Shown one piece after another: positions 1-6,223 of a stretch of DNA of 8,762 nt (its first letter is position 1; the number at the start of each line of letters is the position of its first letter). A program made the translations under genes and the position numbers. This DNA comes from Oscillospiraceae bacterium (GTDB lineage Bacteria; Bacillota; Clostridia; Oscillospirales; UBA929): positions 1 through 8,762 of the forward strand of contig JAISVY010000061.1 of the NCBI GenBank assembly GCA_031271325.1, read 5' to 3'. A model generated the notes under the pieces. That model did not search any database. It had not been told where the DNA came from and was given only the letters and a program-made list of their open reading frames with translations.

Positions 1-225
1 GAGGGGCAAGTGCGCGGCTTGATTAAGATGGTCGCGGAGGATAAGAGCTGTGAGGAGATCCTGATTCAGATCGGCTCGGTGAAATCCGCTTTGCACAAAA
101 CCGGGCAGGTGATTCTGGAGGGGCATCTTCACCACTGCGTACTGGACGGAGTGCGCGGGGGCAACGGGGAGGAAACGCTTCAAAAACTGTCCGCCGCAAT
201 CGAGCAGTTTTCCAGAATCGTGTAA
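1..225 (+). CDS. csoR: CsoR/FrmR-family metal-sensing transcriptional repressor, 5'-truncated by window edge
   Basis: The reading frame is open from base 1 (EGQVRG...) to the TAA at 223-225, giving 74 residues. The GTG at 10 lies inside the conserved GQVRG motif, so it is not the start, and about 15-20 N-terminal residues lie outside the window. Family members are small all-helical DNA-binding repressors that release operator DNA when they bind metal. Counting from the V of GQVRG as residue 1, there is a Cys at 14, His at 39 and Cys at 43 (EGHLHHC). The spacings of 25 and 29 match the Cu(I) ligand triad C36-H61-C65 of Mycobacterium CsoR. FrmR and RcnR lack the last Cys, and CstR lacks the His. 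The sequence therefore favours a Cu(I)-type sensor, though in vivo specificity cannot be read from ligands alone. The next gene, 144 nt downstream, is a CDF metal exporter, a plausible target. Alternative: a Ni/Co- or Zn-responsive member of the same family. Confidence 0.87.
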   Translation, partial: EGQVRGLIKMVAEDKSCEEILIQIGSVKSALHKTGQVILEGHLHHCVLDGVRGGNGEETLQKLSAAIEQFSRIV

Positions 226-245
226 AAGAAACGCACAACCCCGTG

Positions 246-295
246 TTCGCCAACAGGCGAATGTCCCGGGCGCTTGCCAATAGGCGCTTTAGCGC
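246..295 (+). repeat. Cluster of small GC hairpins between the repressor and CDF genes
   Basis: TTCGCC-AACA-GGCGAA (246-261) is a perfect 6-bp stem with a 4-nt loop. It is followed by CCCGGG (265-270), a related GCC-AATA-GGC hairpin (276-285) and GCGCT-TT-AGCGC (284-295). On the minus strand the two hairpins read CGCCTGTTGGC and CGCCTATTGGC, an 11-mer direct repeat with one mismatch. No T-run follows, so this is not a standard terminator. It could be an operator region, an RNA processing or stabilising structure, or a fragment of a dispersed palindromic repeat; the last is favoured because similar arms recur at 3407-3423. Confidence 0.55.
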
Positions 296-354
296 GGCAT
301 CGCAAACCGGAGCGGGCAATTTTTAACATGCCCATTAAGAGTGACCCGAATGAC

Positions 355-360
355 AGGAGG
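355..360 (+). promoter_or_regulatory. Shine-Dalgarno AGGAGG fixing the CDF start
   Basis: A perfect AGGAGG lies 9 nt before the ATG at 370. The open frame extends upstream to a TTG at 274, but that extension runs through the intergenic hairpins and has no ribosome binding site, so 370 is chosen. Confidence 0.85.
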
Positions 361-369
361 CGTGCTATC

Positions 370-1257
370 ATGCCGCACAATCACAGTCATCCCCACGGCG
401 GGGAGGGAAATATCGGCGTTGCGTTTTTTTTGAATCTTTCGTTTACCGTCGTCGAGCTGGCCGGGGGCATTCTCACCAACAGCATCGCAATCATTTCCGA
501 CGCGGCGCATGACTTCGGCGACAGCTTAGCCCTCGGGCTGGCGTGGTATTTTCAAAAGTTATCGAAAAAAGGCAGCAACAACCGCTACACATACGGATAC
601 AAACGCTTCTCGCTGCTCGGCGCTGTTATCAACTCGGTTGTGCTGCTGGTCGGAAGCGCGTATATCCTCACGGAGGCCGTGCCGCGCATCTTCGCGCCGC
701 AGCCCACCGACGCTACCGGGATGCTGGCGCTCGCGGCTGTCGGGATCGCCGTCAACGGGGCGGCCGTCCTGCGCACCCGGAAGGCAAAGACGATCAACGA
801 ACGGTTCGTTTCGCTGCATCTGCTGGAGGACGTGCTGGGCTGGGGCGCGGTGCTGGCGGGCGCTGTCGTCATGCGCTTTACCGGTTGGACGGTGATCGAC
901 CCGCTGCTGTCGGTGGCGATCGCGGCGTTCGTACTGTTCAACGTGTTCAGGAATGTGCGGCAGGCGCTCCCGATTTTGCTTCAGCGCACCCCCGCCGGGG
1001 TCAGCCGGGAACGCATTGCGGAAGGGCTGGAGGCGCTCGCCCACGTCGGCGGCGTTCACGACCTGCATATTTGGTCGCTGGACGAAGAGTATAACGTGAT
1101 GACCGTGCACATCGTTCTGACCGAGCCGCTTTCCGCGGAGGAGACGGCGGCGCTGAAGGGCGAAGCCCGCGCGTTCTTGGGCGGAGAAGGGGTTCAGCAC
1201 GCGACAATCGAGTTTGAAGCGCCCGGCGAAACGTGCGGGCTGCTCGGCTGCGTGTAA
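370..1257 (+). CDS. czcD: Cation diffusion facilitator (CDF) family heavy-metal efflux transporter, CzcD/ZitB-like
   Basis: A 295-aa inner-membrane protein that should export divalent metal (Zn, possibly Cd/Co/Ni) from the cytoplasm in exchange for protons. It begins with a His-rich tail (HNHSHPHGG). Six hydrophobic segments follow at about 14-35, 39-60, 81-104, 115-134, 148-170 and 174-196. The intramembrane metal site is visible as HxxxD in TM2 (H47, D51 in SDAAHDFGD) and HxxxD in TM5 (H150, D154 in LHLLEDVLG). The two-His/two-Asp arrangement is typical of zinc-preferring CDFs. The IDPLLS motif starts TM6, and residues from about 205 form the cytoplasmic metallochaperone-like domain (GVHDLHIWSL). 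The extreme C-terminus, ETCGLLGCV, carries Cys289 and Cys294, a possible extra thiol metal site. The gene lies downstream of a CsoR-type repressor that may control it. Family assignment is secure; the metal is inferred. Confidence 0.93.
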   Translation: MPHNHSHPHGGEGNIGVAFFLNLSFTVVELAGGILTNSIAIISDAAHDFGDSLALGLAWYFQKLSKKGSNNRYTYGYKRFSLLGAVINSVVLLVGSAYILTEAVPRIFAPQPTDATGMLALAAVGIAVNGAAVLRTRKAKTINERFVSLHLLEDVLGWGAVLAGAVVMRFTGWTVIDPLLSVAIAAFVLFNVFRNVRQALPILLQRTPAGVSRERIAEGLEALAHVGGVHDLHIWSLDEEYNVMTVHIVLTEPLSAEETAALKGEARAFLGGEGVQHATIEFEAPGETCGLLGCV

Positions 1258-1322
1258 ACGGGCGATTGCGGTTTTCTTCTGCAATAATTGTTTCTACGCA
1301 TAGCGAATTATCAACAAATAGT

Positions 1323-1351
1323 TTGCAAAACGGTGAATCCCGTGGTATAAT
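1323..1351 (+). promoter_or_regulatory. Sigma-A-type promoter of rpsB-tsf
   Basis: TTGCAA (-35, 1323-1328), a 17-nt spacer and a perfect TATAAT (-10, 1346-1351). TGG immediately before the -10 also supplies an extended TGn element. Transcription should start near 1358, leaving a leader of about 90 nt. The -10 lies inside a perfect 11-bp palindrome GGTAT-A-ATACC (1344-1354), possibly chance. Confidence 0.85.
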
Positions 1352-1366
1352 ACCGAAGCGTCTTTT

Positions 1367-1427
1367 CGCCGGGCAAACGCGGCGGGAGCGTAAATACACA
1401 CGCACGCGGAACGGCTCCGCGCGTGCG
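1367..1427 (+). promoter_or_regulatory. Structured leader of rpsB mRNA (two hairpins)
   Basis: Hairpin 1 pairs CGCCG (1367-1371) with CGGCG (1380-1384). Hairpin 2 pairs CGCACGCGGA (1401-1410) with 1416-1427 (TCCGCGCGTGCG, a 2-nt bulge in the 3' arm) around a 5-nt ACGGC loop. The Shine-Dalgarno follows at once. rpsB leaders in several bacteria mediate S2 autoregulation, so this is a candidate S2-binding site; that role is inferred from position only. Confidence 0.45.
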
Positions 1428-1450
1428 GAGGTTAAGGAGGAGCAGACCGT

Positions 1451-2206
1451 ATGGCAGTGGTATCCATGAAGCAATTACTGGAAGCGGGCGTGCATTTCGG
1501 TCATCAGACACGCCGCTGGAACCCCAAGATGGCGCAGTTTATCTTCACCGAACGAAACGGCATCTACATCATCGACTTGCAGAAGACGGTGCGCAAACTG
1601 GAGGAGGCATACAACTTCGTCCGCGACATCGCGGCGGAAGGGCAGTCTTTGCTGTTTGTGGGAACCAAGAAGCAGGCGCAGGACGCGATCCGCGAAGAAG
1701 CGGAACGGGTGGAGATGTTCTTCGTCAACGCCCGCTGGCTCGGCGGCATGCTGACCAACTTTAAAACGATGCGCCGGCGCGTTGACCGCCTCAACCAGCT
1801 CAAGAAGATGGAAGACGACGGCACGTTTGAGATGCTCCCAAAAAAAGAGGTCATCAAACTGCGCGGCGAGATTCAAAGGCTCGTAAAATACCTCGGCGGC
1901 GTTAAAGATATGAACCGTCTGCCCGGCGCGCTGTTCATCGTCGATCCGCGCAAGGAACGCAACGCGATCGCCGAAGCCCGCAAGCTGGGTGTGCCGATTG
2001 TCGCGATCGTTGACACCAACTGCGACCCGGACGAAATTGATTACCCCATCCCCGGCAACGATGACGCCATCCGCGCCATCAAGCTCATCTCGCAGACGAT
2101 GGCCAACGCCATTCTGGAGGGGCGGCAGGGACAGCAGGGCGCGGCCGCGCTGGACGGCGGGGAAGAAGAAATAACCGACGAAAAAGAAGAAGGAGACGAG
2201 GAATAA
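1451..2206 (+). CDS. rpsB: 30S ribosomal protein S2
   Basis: A 251-aa S2, the small-subunit protein that sits between the head and body of the 30S. The N-terminus (MAVVSMKQLLEAGVHFGHQT) and the following RRWNPKM, FVGTKKQAQ, RWLGGMLTNF, PGALFIVDP and IPGNDDAIRAI are hallmark S2 signatures in the expected order. The protein ends in an acidic tail (EEEITDEKEEGDEE) that is longer than the globular core needs; such tails vary between species. AAGGAGG (1434-1440) lies 10 nt before the ATG. The stop codon TAA (2204-2206) shares its last A with the tsf ATG, so the two genes are probably translationally coupled. Length is normal for the family. Confidence 0.98.
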   Translation: MAVVSMKQLLEAGVHFGHQTRRWNPKMAQFIFTERNGIYIIDLQKTVRKLEEAYNFVRDIAAEGQSLLFVGTKKQAQDAIREEAERVEMFFVNARWLGGMLTNFKTMRRRVDRLNQLKKMEDDGTFEMLPKKEVIKLRGEIQRLVKYLGGVKDMNRLPGALFIVDPRKERNAIAEARKLGVPIVAIVDTNCDPDEIDYPIPGNDDAIRAIKLISQTMANAILEGRQGQQGAAALDGGEEEITDEKEEGDEE

Positions 2207-3132
2207 TGCCTTTCACCGCAAAGGATGTACAGACATTACGCGAAATGACCGGCGTCGGCATGATGGATTGCAAAAAAGCTCTGACCGAAACCGACGGCAA
2301 TATGGACAAGGCGGTTGAAACACTGCGCGAAAAGGGCATGGCCGCCGCCGCCAAAAAAGCGTCGCGGATCGCGGCCGACGGTATGTGTTATGCCGCGGTC
2401 AGCGAAGAGGACGGGTCTGCCGCGATTATTGAATGCAACAGCGAAACCGATTTCGTCGCGAAGAACGAGCAGTTTATCGGCTTTGTCAAAGCCGTCGCCG
2501 GCGCGGTTATACGTGATAACCCCGCCGACATCGAAGCGCTGAAGGAAAGCGACGCCGGAAACGGGCGGACTGTCGGCGCGGCGCTGACCGATTTGGTGCT
2601 GAAAATCGGTGAAAATATTCAGATCAGGCGCTTTGAGCGTTACGCGGAGCCAGCCAACGCCGCGTACGTCCATATGGGCGGCAAGATCGGCGTGCTGGTG
2701 CATATGGACGTTTCTGAAAACCTCAAGGGCAGCCCCGCCGTGACCGAACTGGGACGCGACGTCGCGATGCAGATCGCCGCGATGCGCCCGCTGTGGCTCG
2801 ACGAAAACGACGCGGACGCGAACACGGTTGCCAAAGAGCGCGAGATCCTGACGGCGCAAGTCAAGCAGGACGAGAAGAACGCCGGGAAGCCCGACGCGGT
2901 CGTCGAGAAGATCGTCGAGGGGCGCGTGCGCAAATACCTCGCCGATGTCTGCCTGCTGATGCAGCCGTACGTGAAAGAAAATAAACTGACCGTCGCGCAG
3001 CATGTGGCGGAAGTCGCGAAATCGCTCGGTGGCGAAATCAAGGTCACCCGCTTCACCCGCTATGAAAAGGGCGAAGGGCTGGAAAAACGCGTGGACGATC
3101 TGGCGGCGGAAGTCGCGAAGATGGTGCAGTAG
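2206..3132 (+). CDS. tsf: Translation elongation factor Ts
   Basis: A 308-aa EF-Ts, the nucleotide exchange factor that releases GDP from EF-Tu. Residues 1-55 form the UBA-like domain (VQTLREMTGVGMMDCKKAL, then the DxxKAVETLREKG helix). The EF-Tu-contacting TDFV is at residues 81-84 inside the signature CNSETDFVAKNEQF. The two core alpha/beta subdomains follow (for example IGVLVHMD and DVAMQIAAMRPLWL), and the C-terminal part includes VREKILEGR-like KIVEGRVRKYL. It is slightly longer than the E. coli and B. subtilis proteins. The start overlaps the rpsB stop as TAATG, with AAGGAG at 2190-2195 inside the end of rpsB. It ends with TAG and is followed 28 nt later by a strong terminator, closing the rpsB-tsf operon. 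Confidence 0.98.
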   Translation: MPFTAKDVQTLREMTGVGMMDCKKALTETDGNMDKAVETLREKGMAAAAKKASRIAADGMCYAAVSEEDGSAAIIECNSETDFVAKNEQFIGFVKAVAGAVIRDNPADIEALKESDAGNGRTVGAALTDLVLKIGENIQIRRFERYAEPANAAYVHMGGKIGVLVHMDVSENLKGSPAVTELGRDVAMQIAAMRPLWLDENDADANTVAKEREILTAQVKQDEKNAGKPDAVVEKIVEGRVRKYLADVCLLMQPYVKENKLTVAQHVAEVAKSLGGEIKVTRFTRYEKGEGLEKRVDDLAAEVAKMVQ

Positions 3133-3160
3133 AGAGCGGTATTCCCATATGGTTATCCAT

Positions 3161-3198
3161 CCGCGCCGGCAAGGGTCTCCCTGCCGGCGCGGTTTTTT
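3161..3198 (+). terminator. Rho-independent terminator of rpsB-tsf
   Basis: A perfect 11-bp stem, CCGCGCCGGCA (3161-3171) with TGCCGGCGCGG (3182-3192), has a 10-nt loop that can add three more G-C pairs. TTTTTT (3193-3198) follows. Confidence 0.95.
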
Positions 3199-3289
3199 GC
3201 TTTATGCTGTGTTATGCGAAGAATCCATGTCCAAATATAAGCTTATCACCCTCGCCCCAGCGCGGCGGTTTTTTTAGTTTTTCCCACTA

Positions 3290-3318
3290 TTGTAAACCTT
3301 GGGAAAATACGATATACT
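3290..3318 (+). promoter_or_regulatory. Sigma-A-type promoter of the secA transcription unit
   Basis: TTGTAA (3290-3295), a 17-nt spacer and TATACT (3313-3318). Transcription should start near 3325, giving a leader of about 140 nt before secA. In the 331-nt gap between tsf and secA, 3199-3289 shows no clear gene; only a weak 4-bp stem before a T-run near 3269-3275 was seen. Confidence 0.8.
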
Positions 3319-3330
3319 AAAAGGACATTC

Positions 3331-3450
3331 ATGAGGTTACCCCGAAAAACTCCCGCCGCGGCTTGCGACGCCTCGCCAGAGACGGCTGCTCGCAAGCCCT
3401 CCGCCCGTTCGCCGGGGGCGAACAGTGGGTTTTTCGAGCGCCCATCATAA
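3331..3450 (+). other. Possible 39-codon upstream open frame in the secA leader
   Basis: An ATG at 3331 opens a 39-residue frame ending at TAA 3448-3450, 13 nt before the secA ATG and in a different frame. It has an AAAAGGA-like sequence (3319-3325) at weak spacing, but the predicted transcription start falls on it, so translation would be nearly leaderless. The peptide begins MRLPRKTPAAACDASPE and ends SGFFERPS. It has no hydrophobic signal segment and no SecM-like arrest motif. It lies on top of a strongly palindromic element, so an open frame arising by chance in GC-rich repeat DNA is the main alternative. Confidence 0.3.
3343..3436 (+). repeat. 94-nt palindromic element / three-way-junction leader upstream of secA
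   Basis: The outer stem pairs CGAAAAAC (3343-3350) with GTTTTTCG (3429-3436). It encloses two further perfect stems: GGCTTGCGA (3360-3368) with TCGCAAGCC (3390-3398) around a 21-nt loop, and GTTCGCC (3407-3413) with GGCGAAC (3417-3423) around GGG. Every outer and inner pair is Watson-Crick. It lies wholly within the predicted secA leader. I do not recognise a known riboswitch class. It may be a regulatory RNA fold or a dispersed MITE/REP-like element that inserted between promoter and gene. Confidence 0.65.
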
Positions 3451-3452
3451 CC

Positions 3453-3457
3453 GGAGG
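3453..3457 (+). promoter_or_regulatory. Shine-Dalgarno GGAGG fixing the secA start
   Basis: GGAGG lies 6 nt before the ATG at 3464. The open frame runs upstream to 3425, but that part is the leader palindrome, and the family N-terminus (MSILSKLFG) matches the 3464 start. Confidence 0.85.
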
Positions 3458-3463
3458 TCAACC

Positions 3464-6223
3464 ATGTCCATTCTTTCGAAACTGTTCGGGTCGCATTCGT
3501 CCCGTGAGTTAAAACGCCTTATGCCGCTGGTGGAGGAGATTGAGCGCTTAGAGCCGGAGATAAAAAGACTGACCGATGCGGAACTTCGCGCCAAGACGGA
3601 TGAGTTCCGGCGCCGCTTTGAAGAGGGGGAGGAACTCGACGCGCTGCTGCCGGAGGCGTTCGCCGTGGTACGGGAGGCGGGCGCGCGGGTGCTGGGCGAA
3701 CGCGCCTTCCCGGTACAGCTGGTCGGCGGTATCGTGCTTCATCAGGGGCGGATTGCCGAGATGAAAACCGGCGAGGGCAAGACGCTGACCGCCATTCTCC
3801 CGTGTTACCTCAACGGACTGACCGGCAGGGGCGTTCACGTCGTCACGGTCAACAATTATCTTGCCAAATACCAGAGCGAGCGGGAAGGCAAAATCTGCCG
3901 CTTCCTCGGGCTGACCGTGGGTTTGGTCGCCCACGGCATGTCCAGCGCGGAACGCCGCGCCGCCTATGCCTGCGACATCACCTACGGCACCAACAACGAA
4001 TTCGGCTTTGACTACCTGCGGGACAATATGGCGATTTACAAGGAGAACATGGTGCAGCGCGGGCACGTATTCGCCATCGTTGACGAGGTGGACTCCATCC
4101 TGATCGACGAAGCGCGCACACCGCTGATCATTTCCGGACAGGGCGACAAATCCACCGAGCTTTACAACCGCGCCGACACCTTCGCGGCGCGTCTGCGGAT
4201 GGTGAAAGTCGTCGAGCTGGACGCGAAGCAGGAGCACGACAGCATTGACGGCGATTACATCGTCGACGAGAAGGCGAAGAGCGCGACGCTGACCCCGGCG
4301 GGGATCGCGAAAGCCGAACAGTTTTTCGGAGTGGAGAACATCTCCGATGTGGAGAACACCGCGCTGATGCACCACATCAACCAAGCCCTGCACGCCCGGG
4401 GCATCAAGAAGCGGGACATCGACTACGTCGTGCGCGACGGTCAGGTGATCATCGTAGACGAGTTTACCGGGCGGCTGATGCTGGGGCGGCGTTATTCCGA
4501 CGGTCTGCACCAAGCCATTGAGGCGAAAGAAAAGGTCAAGGTCGAGCGTGAGAGCAAGACACTCGCGACGATCACCTTCCAAAACTATTTCCGCATGTAC
4601 GGAAAACTTTCCGGCATGACCGGAACGGCGCTGACCGAAGAGGAAGAGTTCCGCCACATCTATAAGCTCGACATCATCGAAGTCCCCACCAACAAACCGG
4701 TGATCCGCAGCGATTACCCCGATTCGGTATACCGCACCGAGGAGGGCAAGTTCTGCGCCGTGATCGGGCAGGTTAAAGACTGCCACGAGCGCAAACAGCC
4801 GGTTCTGGTCGGCACCGTTTCGATTGAGAAGAGCGAGCTGCTCAGCTCCCTTTTAAAAAAAGCGGGTATCCCGCACAATGTACTGAACGCGAAACACCAC
4901 GAAAAAGAGGCGGAGATCGTGGCGCAGGCGGGTCACCTCGGCGCGGTCACGATCGCGACCAACATGGCCGGGCGCGGCACCGACATCAAGCTGGGCGGCA
5001 ACGCCGAGTTTTTGGCGCGGAACGACCTGCGCAAATCGGGCGTGCCGGAGGAAATCATCCTCGAAGCGGTCGGCTTCGCCGAAACCGGCAGCGAAGAAAT
5101 TCTAAACGCGCGGGAGCAGTATGCCGCATCCCTCAAGCGTTACCGGGAAGCCATCGCTTCCGAAGCGGAAAAGGTCTGCGACGCGGGCGGTCTGTTCATC
5201 ATCGGCACCGAGCGCCACGAGGCGCGCCGGATCGATAACCAGCTGCGCGGGCGTTCGGGGCGGCAGGGCGACCCCGGCGCTTCCCGCTTCTTCATCTCGA
5301 TGGAGGACGATTTGCTTCGCCTGTTCGGCGCGTCGCGCATACAGGGGTTACTCGATACACTGGGGATGAACGACGATACCCCCATCGAAAACAAGATGCT
5401 GTCCAACGCCATCGAGAACGCGCAGAAGCGGATGGAATCCCGTAACTTCCAGTCGCGCAAACATGTGCTGGAATACGACGACGTGATGAACGTGCAGCGC
5501 AACGTCATCTACGGGCAGCGGAGGCAGGTGCTGGACGGCGCGGACATCCGCGACAGCGTACAGACGATGCTCGGCGAGTTTATCGACGAAGCGGTCAAGC
5601 GGGTCGCGGGCACGGAAAAGTTTATCGAAGTGCCGCAGATGGAAGAGATCGCCCTCTCTATGGAAAACCTTATCCTTGCGCCCGGCGCGATGCGCCTGAC
5701 GCGGGAGGAGCTGGAAGGTCTTACGCCGGACGACGTTGCCGAGCGTCTGCAGGAGAAAGCCCGCGAGGTATACGCCGCGAAAGAGGCGCAGTTCGGCGAG
5801 AAGCTGATGCGGGACGTAGAGCGGGTAGCGCTGCTGCGGGCGGTCGATACCCAGTGGATGGATCACATCGACGCGATGGCGGAGCTGCGGCAGGGTATCT
5901 CGCTGCGTTCGTTCGCGCAGACCGATCCGGTCGTGGAGTATAAGCGCGAAGGATTCGCCATGTTTGAAGACATGGTCGCGCGGATTCGCGACAACACCGT
6001 CACCTACCTGCTGCGCGTGCAGGTCAGGAAAGACGAACCCAAGCGGGTACAGGTGGCGGGCGGAAAGCTTGTCGAGCACGCGGGCGGCGCGGAGCCGCAG
6101 AAAAAACAGCCGGTACGCAAGACCGCCGCCGCGAAGGTGGGGCGCAACGATCCGTGCCCCTGCGGCAGCGGCAAGAAGTATAAAAAATGCTGTGGGTTTA
6201 CCCCCGGAGGCGAGGCTTCATGA
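3464..6223 (+). CDS. secA: Preprotein translocase ATPase SecA
   Basis: A 919-aa full-length SecA, the motor that binds preproteins and drives them through SecYEG at the inner face of the membrane. NBD1 contains the Walker A motif MKTGEGKT (residues 100-107) and motif II DEVDSILIDEART from D207. The preprotein cross-linking domain follows (about 220-370). NBD2 contains TNMAGRGTDIKLGG from residue 499 and RGRSGRQGDPG at 595-605. The helical scaffold and wing region (EYDDVMNVQRNVIYGQR, then VDTQWMDHIDAM) is intact. The C-terminal SEC-C zinc knuckle is CPCGSGKKYKKCC with C898, C900, C909 and C910, used for SecB or lipid/ribosome contact in other species. No frameshift or missing motif was seen. 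It is the first gene of its unit, behind a strong promoter and a structured leader. The stop TGA (6221-6223) overlaps the next start as ATGA. In many Firmicutes secA is followed by prfB; here it is followed by a FliK-like gene. Confidence 0.98.
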   Translation: MSILSKLFGSHSSRELKRLMPLVEEIERLEPEIKRLTDAELRAKTDEFRRRFEEGEELDALLPEAFAVVREAGARVLGERAFPVQLVGGIVLHQGRIAEMKTGEGKTLTAILPCYLNGLTGRGVHVVTVNNYLAKYQSEREGKICRFLGLTVGLVAHGMSSAERRAAYACDITYGTNNEFGFDYLRDNMAIYKENMVQRGHVFAIVDEVDSILIDEARTPLIISGQGDKSTELYNRADTFAARLRMVKVVELDAKQEHDSIDGDYIVDEKAKSATLTPAGIAKAEQFFGVENISDVENTALMHHINQALHARGIKKRDIDYVVRDGQVIIVDEFTGRLMLGRRYSDGLHQAIEAKEKVKVERESKTLATITFQNYFRMYGKLSGMTGTALTEEEEFRHIYKLDIIEVPTNKPVIRSDYPDSVYRTEEGKFCAVIGQVKDCHERKQPVLVGTVSIEKSELLSSLLKKAGIPHNVLNAKHHEKEAEIVAQAGHLGAVTIATNMAGRGTDIKLGGNAEFLARNDLRKSGVPEEIILEAVGFAETGSEEILNAREQYAASLKRYREAIASEAEKVCDAGGLFIIGTERHEARRIDNQLRGRSGRQGDPGASRFFISMEDDLLRLFGASRIQGLLDTLGMNDDTPIENKMLSNAIENAQKRMESRNFQSRKHVLEYDDVMNVQRNVIYGQRRQVLDGADIRDSVQTMLGEFIDEAVKRVAGTEKFIEVPQMEEIALSMENLILAPGAMRLTREELEGLTPDDVAERLQEKAREVYAAKEAQFGEKLMRDVERVALLRAVDTQWMDHIDAMAELRQGISLRSFAQTDPVVEYKREGFAMFEDMVARIRDNTVTYLLRVQVRKDEPKRVQVAGGKLVEHAGGAEPQKKQPVRKTAAAKVGRNDPCPCGSGKKYKKCCGFTPGGEAS
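6206..6210 (+). promoter_or_regulatory. Shine-Dalgarno GGAGG fixing the FliK-like start
   Basis: GGAGG inside the end of secA lies 9 nt before the ATG at 6220. An upstream ATG at 6187 in the same frame lacks a ribosome binding site and would overlap the SEC-C codons, so 6220 is preferred. Confidence 0.75.

Noticed and set aside
1265..1285. ATTGC...GCAAT inverted repeat after the CDF gene as a terminator.
   Set aside because: Only 5 bp with an 11-nt loop and no T-run after the 3' arm.
1308..1316. TTATCAACA, similar to a DnaA box.
   Set aside because: A single site with one mismatch to TTATCCACA and no cluster or origin context.
3253..3275. A possible second terminator: CGCC/GGCG stem before seven Ts.
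   Set aside because: Only 4 bp with a 7-nt loop, and a strong terminator already lies at 3161-3198.
3227..3277. A 16-residue open frame (MSKYKLITLAPARRFF) between the tsf terminator and the secA promoter.
   Set aside because: No ribosome binding site, no promoter directly upstream, and very short; probably chance.
3548..4786. A 412-codon minus-strand open frame inside secA.
   Set aside because: Antisense shadow of high-GC codons; the + strand encodes an unmistakable SecA throughout.
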